Shown here in pieces: positions 18,470 through 26,901 of a stretch of DNA of 64,000 nt. The translations under genes and the position numbers were made by a program. The notes beneath the pieces were generated by a model. That model did no database searches, was not told the DNA's origin, and saw only the letters and a list, made by a program, of their open reading frames with translations. The DNA comes from Pseudomonas azotoformans (lineage in GTDB: Bacteria > Pseudomonadota > Gammaproteobacteria > Pseudomonadales > Pseudomonadaceae), in contig NZ_CP014546.1 in NCBI RefSeq assembly GCF_001579805.1, forward strand, positions 6,200,001 through 6,264,000. The letters run 5' to 3'. Every line of letters starts with the position of its first letter. Position 1 is the stretch's first letter.

Positions 18470-18605
18470 GATGAGCGGGCTTGACCTGTGGTGAGCGGGC
18501 TTGCCCCGCGCTGGGCTGCGCAGCAGCCCCTAAAAAGCCGGGAGCGCTTCGCACTCCAGCGCGAGCAAGCTCGCTCACCACAGAAGCCCGCTCACCACAG
18601 TAAGC
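18470..18605. repeat. REP cluster between M20 gene and mbtH
   Basis: Several copies of the GAGCGGGCTTG REP core in both orientations (at about 18474, 18494, 18566 and 18583) and a GGGAGCGC/GCGCGAGC arm fill the gap between convergent genes. The arms can fold on each other into long hairpins. Confidence 0.7.
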
Positions 18606-18614
18606 CCACCCGTC

Positions 18615-18839
18615 TCAGCCCGCGAGCGCAGCCCCATCCATCTTCTGGCGCAAGCTCAACGGACGCATATCGGTCCAGACTTCTTCGATGTAGGCCAGGC
18701 ATTCTTTCTTCAGGCCGCTCTTGCCTACGGTGCGCCAGCCTTCTGGCACGGCCTTGTAGTCGGGCCAGATGGAATACTGTTCTTCGTGGTTGACCACTAC
18801 CTGAAACAGGATGTCGTCGCGGTCAAATACTGAGGTCAT
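18615..18839 (-). CDS. MbtH-like NRPS accessory protein of pyoverdine synthesis
   Basis: This 74-residue protein has the MbtH signature N-x-E-x-Q-x-S-x-W-P in [21 protein letters not shown] and the later [18 protein letters not shown]. MbtH proteins bind NRPS adenylation domains and help them fold and activate amino acids. It lies 82 bases downstream of pvdH on the same strand, as in other pyoverdine loci. The ATG at 18839 gives [15 protein letters not shown], the family N-terminus. Confidence 0.95.
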   Translation of the reverse strand: MTSVFDRDDILFQVVVNHEEQYSIWPDYKAVPEGWRTVGKSGLKKECLAYIEEVWTDMRPLSLRQKMDGAALAG

Positions 18840-18921
18840 TGCTGTTCTCCATCGCTGAAAGACTGGCTGCGCACCGCGCGCAGCACTGATATCTGTAGAA
18901 ACGTACCAAGCGTGCAAAAAA

Positions 18922-20316
18922 TTAGAGGCTGGCGACCGCCGCCGCCAACGCGCGCCCGAAGATGTCCGCCACCTGGTCGACTTCAGCCGCAGTAATCACC
19001 AGCGGCGGCAGGAAACGCACCACGCTGCCGTGCCGGCCACCGAGTTCCAGGATCAAGCCGCGCTTGAGGCATTCACGCTGCACCAGCGGCGCCAGTTGGC
19101 GGTGCACGGGAGGATGGCCCTGGATATCTAGTGGGCCATTCGGGTCTACCAGTTCCACACCCAGCATCAGCCCACGACCGCGAATATCGCCCAGCTGTGG
19201 AAAGTCGCGTTGCAGGATACGCAGGTGTTCGCCCAAACGTTCGCCCATGGCGGCCGCGTGACCGGCCAGGTCATGCTCCTTGAGGTAGCGCATCACCGCC
19301 GAGCCTGCCGCCATCGCCATCTGGTTACCCCGGAAGGTCCCGGCATGGGCGCCCGGCAGCCAGGTGTCGAGCCAGTCGCGATACACCACCACCGCCAACG
19401 GCAGGCTGCCGCCGATGGCCTTGGACATCACCACCACATCCGGAATGATGCCGGCGTGTTCGAACGCAAACATCTTGCCGGTGCGACCGAAACCGCTCTG
19501 AATTTCATCAACGATCAACGCCACGCCCGCCTGCTCGGTGATACGGCGCAGGCCGCGCAGCCAGTCGAGATCCGCCGGGATCACGCCGCCCTCGCCCTGC
19601 ACCACTTCGACGATCACCGCCGCCGGCAATAGCACGCCCGCTTCGGGATCATTCAGCAAATTCTCCAGGTAATGCAGGTTGACCCGCACCCCTTCGGCGC
19701 CACCCAGGCCAAACGGGCAACGGTAGTCGTAGGGGTACGGCAGAAACTGCACGCCATTGCCGAGCAAGGCCCCCAAGGGTTTTTTCGGCCCCAGGCTGCC
19801 CATCAGGCTCAACGCGCCCTGGCTCATGCCGTGGTAACCGCCCTGGAAAGACAGTACGGTGCTGCGCCCGGTGGCGGTGCGTACCAACTTCAATGCCGCT
19901 TCCACCGCATCCGTGCCAGTAGGGCCGCAGAACTGGATTTTCGCTTCCCGCGCCAACGCAGGCGGCAACAGGCCGAACAGGTCCTGTACAAACTGATCCT
20001 TGACCGGCGTCGTCAGGTCCAGGGTGTGCAGAGGCAATTCATCGGCCAGCACTTGCTGGATCGCCTCGATCACCACCGGGTGGTTATGCCCCAGCGCCAA
20101 CGTACCCGCACCGGCCAGGCAGTCGATGAAACGGCGGCCTTCCACGTCTTCCACGTAGAGGCCCTTGGCACGTTTGAGCGCCAGGGGAATGCGCCTAGGG
20201 TAGCTGCGGGCGTTGGATTCCTGCTGGCGCTGACGGGCGAGCAGCGGGGTTTCGTCGAACTGGTAAAGCGTTTCATGCACCTGGACGTCTTCGATACGGC
20301 TGGTAGCGACTGACAT
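18922..20316 (-). CDS. pvdH: Diaminobutyrate-2-oxoglutarate aminotransferase PvdH
   Basis: This 464-residue class-III PLP aminotransferase makes L-2,4-diaminobutyrate from aspartate semialdehyde and glutamate. PvdL loads that residue into the pyoverdine precursor. Visible are [17 protein letters not shown] (cofactor phosphate binding), [37 protein letters not shown] and the Schiff-base lysine in [16 protein letters not shown]. The ATG at 20316 is preferred over an upstream in-frame start for its AGGGATCGAG site. A near-perfect PvdS box lies about 95 bases upstream. Confidence 0.93.
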   Translation of the reverse strand: MSVATSRIEDVQVHETLYQFDETPLLARQRQQESNARSYPRRIPLALKRAKGLYVEDVEGRRFIDCLAGAGTLALGHNHPVVIEAIQQVLADELPLHTLDLTTPVKDQFVQDLFGLLPPALAREAKIQFCGPTGTDAVEAALKLVRTATGRSTVLSFQGGYHGMSQGALSLMGSLGPKKPLGALLGNGVQFLPYPYDYRCPFGLGGAEGVRVNLHYLENLLNDPEAGVLLPAAVIVEVVQGEGGVIPADLDWLRGLRRITEQAGVALIVDEIQSGFGRTGKMFAFEHAGIIPDVVVMSKAIGGSLPLAVVVYRDWLDTWLPGAHAGTFRGNQMAMAAGSAVMRYLKEHDLAGHAAAMGERLGEHLRILQRDFPQLGDIRGRGLMLGVELVDPNGPLDIQGHPPVHRQLAPLVQRECLKRGLILELGGRHGSVVRFLPPLVITAAEVDQVADIFGRALAAAVASL

Positions 20317-20411
20317 TTCTCGATCCCTCAATACGCTGATGATGGTGACCAAACTGCCGATCCGCTGGCGTCTGGCCCAAGGGGCATGCGCACGGATTTC
20401 CTGTTCTGGAA

Positions 20412-20436
20412 ACGCACCAGCGTCAGGAGGATTTAC
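20412..20436 (-). promoter_or_regulatory. PvdS-dependent (iron starvation) promoter of pvdH
   Basis: On the minus strand the sequence reads GTAAAT, 16 bases, CGT, matching the known iron-starvation box TAAAT-N16-CGT used by the sigma factor PvdS. A palindrome GGAGGA-TTTAC-TCCTCC (20427-20443) overlaps its upstream half. Confidence 0.8.
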
Positions 20437-20457
20437 TCCTCCGGTCGCGAAAATCCC

Positions 20458-21231
20458 TCAACCGCATAGCCCCTGGTACTTTTCATTCAACGCATAAAGA
20501 ATCGCGCAGGTTTCAGCATCCAGAAACCCACGATAATCCCGTGGACGAAAGTGCATCTGAAACGCTCGCGTGCGCTGTTCAAAGCCCTGCCGATTCTTCG
20601 CCGGCGCATACCCGTAGCGCTGAAACGCCCGCTCCACTTCGACTTCCGACGGCAGCCCCAGGCAGAAGCGGCGTTGATACATCGTCTGGGACGTCTCATC
20701 AAACCAGGCCCCTACTCCGGCGTCATACAAGCGCCGCCACGGCAGTTGCGGCCCTGGATCGCTCTTACGGCTGAACGCCACGTCCGAATGCCCGAGAATG
20801 TCGGTAGGCCCAATCTGTGGATAACGTCCGAGAATGTCGCGCACCAGGGCAATCAACACGTCGACTTGTTCCTCACCGTAGGCGGGAAAGGTGAACACAC
20901 CGCCGTCATCCCTTGCCAGGTTGACGATCTCGATACCGACCGAGCGGCTGTTGAGGTTGTCGCGCCCTGCCCAATGACTCACCCCGGCATGCCAGGCGCG
21001 CTTGTCCTCTTCCACCAACCGGAACACCCGCAACTCTTCGTAGCCTGCGGCGCGGTAGCTGGGGTCGCCGGGGTCGGGCAGCAGGTAGTGCGCACTCACG
21101 CCATCCTGGGTCAGGGTGCGCAGGGAGGAGCCAAAAGGTGCCGCGGTGTAATGCAGGATCACCTGCCGCACGGGCTCGCCGTTGCGTTCGTTGAAGCCTT
21201 TGGCAGGGAAGCTTGTATCGATGACCAACAT
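20458..21231 (-). CDS. ampDh3: AmpDh3-type N-acetylmuramoyl-L-alanine amidase
   Basis: This 257-residue zinc amidase (Amidase_2 fold) cuts the amide between muramic acid and L-Ala of peptidoglycan. VILHYTAAPF and ILGHSDVAFSRKSDPGPQLPW hold the zinc ligands His, His, Asp. The C-terminal part has a peptidoglycan-binding-like helical domain ending ILYALNEKYQG. It closely resembles P. aeruginosa AmpDh3 as I recall it (shared SAHYL, AWHAGVS, SVGIEIVNLARDD blocks). No signal peptide is visible; AmpDh3 has been reported as a type VI-delivered effector. ATG 21231 gives MLVIDTS; an ATG at 21249 would add six residues. Confidence 0.85.
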   Translation of the reverse strand: MLVIDTSFPAKGFNERNGEPVRQVILHYTAAPFGSSLRTLTQDGVSAHYLLPDPGDPSYRAAGYEELRVFRLVEEDKRAWHAGVSHWAGRDNLNSRSVGIEIVNLARDDGGVFTFPAYGEEQVDVLIALVRDILGRYPQIGPTDILGHSDVAFSRKSDPGPQLPWRRLYDAGVGAWFDETSQTMYQRRFCLGLPSEVEVERAFQRYGYAPAKNRQGFEQRTRAFQMHFRPRDYRGFLDAETCAILYALNEKYQGLCG

Positions 21232-21354
21232 AAGAACCGTCCTTTTCAATACAGGCCGAGTCGTTCAGCCCTTTCAAGCGCAAAAAATTACCGCCATCCT
21301 GAAGGCTTGATCCTCAGGAGGGCGGTAACTATGTGGCACTTGAAAGAAAAGTGA

Positions 21355-22677
21355 TCAGCGCCGCAGCGGCATGCCCAGGTCGACGCGCAGGCCATCCGGC
21401 TGGCTGTCGAACTTCAGCGAGCAGGAGCAGCGCTGCACGATTGCTTGCACAATCGCCAGGCCCAGGCCGCAGCCTTCGCTGCTGCCATTGCGCCAGAAGC
21501 GTTGGGTCAGGTACTGCAGGTCCTCCGGCGAAATCTGCTGGCCGTGGTCACGCACGCGGAACACCACGTTATCCGCCTCGATCAATACGCGCAGTTCCAC
21601 CCGTGTGTCAGCAGGGGTATGGCGCAGTGCATTGTCCAGCAGATTGCGCAGGGCTGCGACCGCCAGGCCCACCGGCATTTCCACCGGGGTAGCGGACAGA
21701 TTGTCCGGCAGGATCAGGTCGATACGCGCGTTATCGCCGGCATTGGCATCCTGGATGGCCAGCCGTGCCACGTCCTCGGCGCTGGAGTGCATGCCATCGT
21801 CAAATGAGAGGTTGCCCTCCACCCGCGCCAGCAGCAGCAATTGCTCCAGGGTGCGATGCAGGCGGTCGGCGCCCTCCTCGGCGTGGGCCAGGGATTGGTC
21901 GCGGGCTACGCCGTCGGTCATGCGCGCCACTTGCAGGTGGGTCTTGATCGCTGTCAATGGGCTGCGCAGTTCGTGGGCGGCGTCGCCGGTGAGGCGGCGT
22001 TCACGTTCGATGGTCTTGGCGATGCGTTGCAGCAGTTGATTCTGGGTATCGAGCAGTGGCTTGAGCTCGCTGGGCAACGGGTGGATCTGCAACGGTTCCA
22101 GGGAATCGGCACTGCGCCGCATTAAGGCGTCACGCATGCGGTTGAGCGGCAGCAGGCTCTGGCCGATGCCCAGCCACAGCAGGCACAGGCAGCCAAGCAT
22201 TGCCACGCCGACCGGCACCGAAGCGGCCAGCAGGATCGACAGATTCAACGCCTCACGCTCCACCTGACGGTCGGCGGTGGTGATCAACAGGTCACCACGG
22301 GACAGGGTGAAACTGCGCCAGTTCACACCATCGATCACCTGGTCACGAAAGCCACTCTGGCGCGACTCCAGGCCTTCATCCGGCGTGGCATGACTGCGCG
22401 CCAGCACTTCGCCACGCAAGGAGCTGACCTGACACGCCATGCCACCTGGCACATTCAGTTGTGCCCCATGGAAATGCGCACCGCCGCTCACACTGGCCAG
22501 GCCCGGCATCTGCTCGGTCAGCCCCGCCACCATGCGCGCCGACGCCACCAGGCGTTGGTCGAGGGAGAACATCATCTGGTTACGCAGGTCGTTGAGCATC
22601 CAGGCCGCCGCCAGCGCCCAGATCAACACAAAAGCGGCGCCCAGCTTGAACGTCAGGCGCAGGCGCAGGCTTTTCAC
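21355..22677 (-). CDS. dsbS: Sensor histidine kinase of the DsbRS-type two-component system
   Basis: This 440-residue inner-membrane kinase has an N-terminal helix (LTFKLGAAFVLIWALAAAWML), a periplasmic sensor of about 130 residues, a second helix (about 160-180), a HAMP-like linker, the phospho-accepting histidine in GDAAHELRSPLTAIKTHLQ, and ATPase motifs NLLDNALRHTP, VRDHGQQI and GCGLGLAIVQAIV. It overlaps the regulator gene by four bases. Divergence from dsbD-tlpA-dsbG matches the P. aeruginosa dsbRS layout, where the system responds to copper and controls thiol-exchange genes; function here is inferred from that synteny. Confidence 0.83.
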   Translation of the reverse strand: MKSLRLRLTFKLGAAFVLIWALAAAWMLNDLRNQMMFSLDQRLVASARMVAGLTEQMPGLASVSGGAHFHGAQLNVPGGMACQVSSLRGEVLARSHATPDEGLESRQSGFRDQVIDGVNWRSFTLSRGDLLITTADRQVEREALNLSILLAASVPVGVAMLGCLCLLWLGIGQSLLPLNRMRDALMRRSADSLEPLQIHPLPSELKPLLDTQNQLLQRIAKTIERERRLTGDAAHELRSPLTAIKTHLQVARMTDGVARDQSLAHAEEGADRLHRTLEQLLLLARVEGNLSFDDGMHSSAEDVARLAIQDANAGDNARIDLILPDNLSATPVEMPVGLAVAALRNLLDNALRHTPADTRVELRVLIEADNVVFRVRDHGQQISPEDLQYLTQRFWRNGSSEGCGLGLAIVQAIVQRCSCSLKFDSQPDGLRVDLGMPLRR

Positions 22678-23354
22678 GATGCGTCCTCGCCCCCGTCAGC
22701 CGGGCCCAGGCGGTAGCCGAGGCCGCGCACGGTCTCGACGATGCCGTTGCCCAATTTGCGCCGCAGGTGGTGGATATGCACGTTGAGAGCGTTGCTTTCC
22801 AACTCGTCATTGAAGCCGTAGACGCTGTCCTTCAGTTGTTCACTGGACAGCACCCGGCCTTTGTTATGCAACAGGGCCTGCAACAGCGCCTGCTCGCGGC
22901 GCGACAGGTCCACCGGCTCGCCGCCCAGGAAGGTTTCGCGGCTGCTGGGGTCGTAGGCCAGGCGGCCATGTTCGATCAGGTTGACGCTGCGCCCCGCCAC
23001 CCGACGCAGCAGGGTTTGCAGGCGGGCGGCGAGTTCGCGCAGGTCGAAGGGTTTGAGCAGGTAGTCATCGGCGCCGGCTTGCAGGCCGTCGACACGGTTG
23101 GTTACCGAGTCGCGTGCGGTGAGGATCAGCACCGGAATCTCCAGGCCCTGGCTGCGCTGTTGCTGCAACAGCTTGAGGCCGTCCTCGTCCGGCAGGCCGA
23201 GGTCGAGCACCATGATGTCGAACGTGGCCGCCCTGAGCATCGCGCGCGCGGCACCGGCCGAGGCCACACGCTCCACGGTAAAACCCTGGGCGGTCAGGCC
23301 GGCCACGATGCCGCTGGCGATCAGTTCGTCGTCTTCACAGACCAGTACGTGCAT
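22674..23354 (-). CDS. dsbR: OmpR-family response regulator of the DsbRS-type system
   Basis: This 226-residue regulator has a receiver domain (acidic pair in VCEDDELIASGI, phospho-acceptor Asp in DIMVLDLGLPDEDGL, Thr in VLILTARDS, Lys in DDYLLKPFDL) and a C-terminal winged helix (LSRREQALLQALLHNKGRVLSSEQL, NVHIHHLRRKLG). It starts with ATG at 23354 and overlaps the kinase gene. A tandem 11-bp repeat lies in the gap before dsbD and is a good candidate binding site. Confidence 0.87.
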   Translation of the reverse strand: MHVLVCEDDELIASGIVAGLTAQGFTVERVASAGAARAMLRAATFDIMVLDLGLPDEDGLKLLQQQRSQGLEIPVLILTARDSVTNRVDGLQAGADDYLLKPFDLRELAARLQTLLRRVAGRSVNLIEHGRLAYDPSSRETFLGGEPVDLSRREQALLQALLHNKGRVLSSEQLKDSVYGFNDELESNALNVHIHHLRRKLGNGIVETVRGLGYRLGPADGGEDAS

Positions 23355-23449
23355 GGTGAACCCTTCATGAAAGATGGGGTGATTAAAAGTGCCGTGGATT
23401 AACTGCAGATTATGCCGCTAAACCCCCCACACTCAATCTAGAATAGCCT

Positions 23450-23471
23450 CGGTTAATCATCGGTTAATCAA
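23450..23471 (+). promoter_or_regulatory. Tandem 11-bp repeat, candidate DsbR binding site
   Basis: CGGTTAATCAT (23450-23460) is followed at once by CGGTTAATCAA (23461-23471). Two direct copies at an 11-base period are the usual binding layout for OmpR-type regulators. A related GGATTAAC lies at 23395-23402. The pair sits 45 bases before dsbD. Confidence 0.65.
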
Positions 23472-23515
23472 CGCCACACATTGTGTGCCTACTTGCATCG
23501 AACTAAGGCTTGACC

Positions 23516-25243
23516 ATGCGGCATCTGTTTACCTTTCTGCTGGTGTTGTTCGCGGGGTTTGCCCAGGCCGCGCCGGGCAACCCATTTGAGACCAAACCCG
23601 ATTTCCTTCCGGTGGGCAAAGCCTTCACCTTTACCTCCGAACGTCTTGAAAGTGGCGAGACCCAGCTGTATTGGCAGATTGCCGACGGTTACTACCTCTA
23701 CAAGCAACGCATGAAATTCGATGGCCTGGCCGAAAAGCCCGCGTTGCCGCAAGGCGAGGCCCATAGCGATGAATTCTTCGGTGACCAGGAGGTGTATCGC
23801 CAGGGCCTGGAGGTGAAGATCCCGGCCGGCGCCACCGGCCAGGTCAAGTTGGGCTGGCAGGGCTGCGCCGATGCGGGCCTGTGCTATCCGCCGCAGTCGA
23901 TCACCGTGGACCTGGGGGGCAACCCGGCCGTTGCCGCGACCGCCGAAGCCCAGGATCAGAGCCTGGCCAGTGGCCTGCAACAGCGCAGCCTGGGTTGGAG
24001 CCTGCTGCTGTTCTTCGGCCTCGGCCTGTTGCTGGCATTTGCCCCGTGTTCATTGCCGATGCTGCCGATTCTCGCCGGTCTGGTAGTCGGCAGTGGCGCC
24101 AGCCCGCGTCGTGGGTTTGCCTTGGCCAGCAGCTACGTGGTGTGCATGGCGCTGGTGTATGCCGCACTGGGCGTAGTGGCCGCGCTGCTCGGCAGCAACC
24201 TCGCCGCGCTGCTGCAAACTCCATGGATCCTCGGCAGTTTCGCCGCGCTGTTCGTCATTCTTGCCCTGCCGATGTTCGGTTTCTTCGAACTGCAACTGCC
24301 GGCCTTCCTGCGTGATCGCCTGGACAATGTCAGCCGCCAGCAAAGCGGCGGCAGCCTGGTCGGTGCGGGAATTCTCGGCGCACTGTCCGGCCTGCTGGTG
24401 GGCCCGTGCATGACCGCCCCCCTGGCCGGCGCCCTGTTGTATATCGCCCAGAGCGGCAACGCCTTGCACGGCGGCCTGATCCTGTTCGCCATGGGCATTG
24501 GCATCGGCATTCCGCTGTTGCTGTTGGTGACCGTGGGCAATCGCTTCCTGCCCAAACCGGGCACCTGGATGAACGTGCTCAAGGGCGTCTTCGGCTTCCT
24601 GTTCCTCGGCACCGCCGTGCTAATGATTCGCCCAGTGGTCGATGAAAGCCTGTGGATCGGCCTGTGGGGCGCACTCGCGTTGGTGATGGCCTACTGCGGC
24701 TGGAGCCTGGCCCGCGAATACGGCCTGGCGGCCAGAGTGTTTGGCGCCGGTTCCCTGGTACTCGGCCTGTGGGGCGCGGTGCTGGTAGTGGGCGCAGCCG
24801 GTGGCAGCGATGACCTGTGGCAACCGCTGAAGGTCTACAGCGGCTCGCGGACCGCCGCCGCACCGAGCGCTCACAACGCCTTCATGACCCTCAGCGACCC
24901 CGCCGTGCTGCAAAGCCAGCTCGACAGCGCCAAGGCCCAAGGCCAGTGGGTGCTGGTGGACTACTACGCCGACTGGTGCGTGTCGTGCAAGATCATGGAA
25001 AAACAGGTGTTCGGCAAACCCGAGGTAATGGACGCCCTGAAAGACGTACGCCTGCTGCGCCTGGACGTTACCGCCGACAACGCCGCCAGCCGCGAGCTGC
25101 TCGGCCGCTACAAAGTCCCCGGCCCACCGAGCTTCGTGTGGATCGGCCCGGACGGTGAAGAACGCCGCGCCCAACGCATCACCGGCGAAGTGGATGCCGC
25201 CGCTTTCCTGCAACGCTGGACGCAAACCCGGGACGCCCTCTGA
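23516..25243 (+). CDS. dsbD: Thiol:disulfide interchange protein DsbD
   Basis: This 575-residue inner-membrane electron carrier passes reducing power from cytoplasmic thioredoxin to periplasmic partners. A signal peptide (MRHLFTFLLVLFAGFAQA) precedes the alpha domain with cysteines in GCADAGLCYPPQS. The beta membrane domain (about 155-440) has the redox pair in LAFAPCSLPMLPIL and GLLVGPCMTAPLAG. The gamma thioredoxin domain has DWCVSCKIME near residue 485. All six expected cysteines are present. The ATG at 23516 follows AAGG; the next gene begins immediately after the stop. Confidence 0.95.
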   Translation: MRHLFTFLLVLFAGFAQAAPGNPFETKPDFLPVGKAFTFTSERLESGETQLYWQIADGYYLYKQRMKFDGLAEKPALPQGEAHSDEFFGDQEVYRQGLEVKIPAGATGQVKLGWQGCADAGLCYPPQSITVDLGGNPAVAATAEAQDQSLASGLQQRSLGWSLLLFFGLGLLLAFAPCSLPMLPILAGLVVGSGASPRRGFALASSYVVCMALVYAALGVVAALLGSNLAALLQTPWILGSFAALFVILALPMFGFFELQLPAFLRDRLDNVSRQQSGGSLVGAGILGALSGLLVGPCMTAPLAGALLYIAQSGNALHGGLILFAMGIGIGIPLLLLVTVGNRFLPKPGTWMNVLKGVFGFLFLGTAVLMIRPVVDESLWIGLWGALALVMAYCGWSLAREYGLAARVFGAGSLVLGLWGAVLVVGAAGGSDDLWQPLKVYSGSRTAAAPSAHNAFMTLSDPAVLQSQLDSAKAQGQWVLVDYYADWCVSCKIMEKQVFGKPEVMDALKDVRLLRLDVTADNAASRELLGRYKVPGPPSFVWIGPDGEERRAQRITGEVDAAAFLQRWTQTRDAL

Positions 25244-26089
25244 ATGCTGACCCTGACCATCGGCACCTTCGCCATCGCCCTGAATCACATCCTGCTGATC
25301 AGCGCGCTGATTCTCGCCACCCTGGTGGGCTGGCGCGTGGCCAAGCGTGGTGGTGAAAACCCGGAATCGGTGCTGTTCAGCCTGTTCCTGCTGGGCATGC
25401 TGGTGGCCCGCGTCAGCTTTGTGCTGATGTATTGGAGTGACTACAGTCACGCGCCGCTGCAAATGGTCGACCTGCGCGACGGTGGTTTCCTCGCCTGGCC
25501 TGGCGTGATCGCGCTGATCCTGGGTGCGCTGCTCTATGGCTGGCGCCGCCCGGCCCTGCGCACGCCGCTGGGTGCCGGGGTAATCACCGGCCTGGTGTTC
25601 TGGGGCCTGACCAGTCTGTCCCTGAGCCTCTACGACAAAGGCTCGCAGCTGCCAGACATCACCCTGCGCAACGCCAATGGCGACGTGGTGCAACTGAGCG
25701 ACTACAAAGGCGGCCCGCTGGTGATCAACCTGTGGGCCACCTGGTGCCCGCCGTGCCGTCGCGAGATGCCGGTGCTGGAACGTGCCCAGCACCAACGCCC
25801 CGACGTGACCTTCCTGTTCGTCAACCAGGCCGAAAGCATGCAGAGCGTCAGCACCTTCCTCGCCACCCAGGGCCTGACCCTCGACAACGTTTTATTCGAT
25901 GCCAGCGGCCGTCTCGGCCAAGCCGTGGGCTCGATGGCCTTGCCGACGACGCTGTTCTATAGCGCCGACGGGCGCCTGATCAACAGCCATCTCGGCGAAC
26001 TGTCCCAAGCCAGCCTGGCCCGTGCCATGGAACCCTTCGACACCGCCCCACAAAGGAAACCGACATGCCTCGCCTCCGCCACCTGCTGA
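25244..26089 (+). CDS. TlpA/DsbE-family thiol reductase with an N-terminal membrane domain
   Basis: This 281-residue protein joins an N-terminal membrane part (about 1-130, with helices ALNHILLISALILATLVGW, VLFSLFLLGMLVARVSFVL and GVIALILGALLYGW) to a periplasmic thioredoxin domain with active site NLWATWCPPCRREMPVLE. The membrane part resembles the Lgt-like (prolipoprotein diacylglyceryl transferase) helices found in some TlpA proteins, but the Lgt catalytic motif is not visible. It starts at the base after the dsbD stop and overlaps dsbG by 25 bases. It probably receives electrons from DsbD. Confidence 0.85.
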   Translation: MLTLTIGTFAIALNHILLISALILATLVGWRVAKRGGENPESVLFSLFLLGMLVARVSFVLMYWSDYSHAPLQMVDLRDGGFLAWPGVIALILGALLYGWRRPALRTPLGAGVITGLVFWGLTSLSLSLYDKGSQLPDITLRNANGDVVQLSDYKGGPLVINLWATWCPPCRREMPVLERAQHQRPDVTFLFVNQAESMQSVSTFLATQGLTLDNVLFDASGRLGQAVGSMALPTTLFYSADGRLINSHLGELSQASLARAMEPFDTAPQRKPTCLASATC

Positions 26090-26826
26090 CCCTGCTGCCG
26101 CTGACGCTCGCGGCCACCCTGGCCCAGGCCGAAGACTGGCCGGCGCCGATCAAACAGATCGAGGCCAAGGGTGCCAAGATCCTCGGCAAATTCGACGCCC
26201 CCAGCGGCCTCACCGGCTACGCCGCGCAATACCAGAACCGTGGCATGGCCCTGTACCTGACCGCCGACGGCAAAAGCGTGATCGCCGGTAACCTGTACGA
26301 CGCCCAAGGCAACGACCTGAGCAGCGCGCCGCTGGAGAAACTGGTCTACGCACCCATGGCCAAGGAAGTCTGGGCCAAGATGGAAAAAAGTAGCTGGATC
26401 CAAGACGGCGACGTAAAAGCCCCGCGCATCGTCTACCTGTTCAGCGACCCCAACTGCCCTTACTGCAACATGTTCTGGGAACAGGCGCGTCCGTGGGTAA
26501 AGGCCGGCAAAGTGCAGCTGCGCCACATCATGGTCGGCATCATCCGCGAAGACAGCCCAGGCAAATCCGCTGCGCTGTTCGCCGCCAAGGACCCGCAAAA
26601 AGCCCTGGAAGAACATGAGGCTGCCGGCAAAGGCAGCAAGTTGCAGGCGCTGGACAAGATCCCGGCGGATATCGAGGCCAAGCTTAATGGGAATATGAAG
26701 CTGATGGATGAGCTGGAATTGTCGGCGACGCCGGCGATTTTCTATCTGGATGACAAGGGTGGGTTGCAGCAACAGCAGGGGGCGCCTTCGCCGGAGAAGT
26801 TGGGGAAGATTTTGGGGCCGAGGTAA
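26065..26826 (+). CDS. dsbG: Periplasmic thiol:disulfide interchange protein DsbG
   Basis: This 253-residue protein has a signal peptide (LTLLPLTLAATLAQA), an N-terminal dimerisation domain and a thioredoxin domain with the C-P-Y-C active site in FSDPNCPYCNMFWEQARPW. The cis-proline loop appears in SATPAIFYLDD. DsbG/DsbC proteins isomerise or reduce periplasmic disulfides and are kept reduced by DsbD, encoded two genes upstream. Its start lies inside the preceding gene, which suggests coupled translation. Confidence 0.93.
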   Translation: MPRLRHLLTLLPLTLAATLAQAEDWPAPIKQIEAKGAKILGKFDAPSGLTGYAAQYQNRGMALYLTADGKSVIAGNLYDAQGNDLSSAPLEKLVYAPMAKEVWAKMEKSSWIQDGDVKAPRIVYLFSDPNCPYCNMFWEQARPWVKAGKVQLRHIMVGIIREDSPGKSAALFAAKDPQKALEEHEAAGKGSKLQALDKIPADIEAKLNGNMKLMDELELSATPAIFYLDDKGGLQQQQGAPSPEKLGKILGPR

Positions 26827-26846
26827 GTTACCCAACGGATTAACGA

Positions 26847-26873
26847 AAAAGGCCCCCACACAGTGGAGGCCTT
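26847..26873. terminator. Bidirectional terminator between dsbG and the convergent 905-residue gene
   Basis: AAGGCC-C-CCAC pairs with GTGG-A-GGCCTT around an ACA loop. Read on the minus strand the stem is followed by TTTTTCG, a good intrinsic terminator for the convergent gene. Confidence 0.75.
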
Positions 26874-26901
26874 ATCTTCGCAATACCCCATGGAATCTGA
26901 G

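Noticed and set aside
18470..18605. CRISPR-like repetitive region
   Set aside because: The repeats are inverted REP cores without regular spacers, and no cas genes are present.
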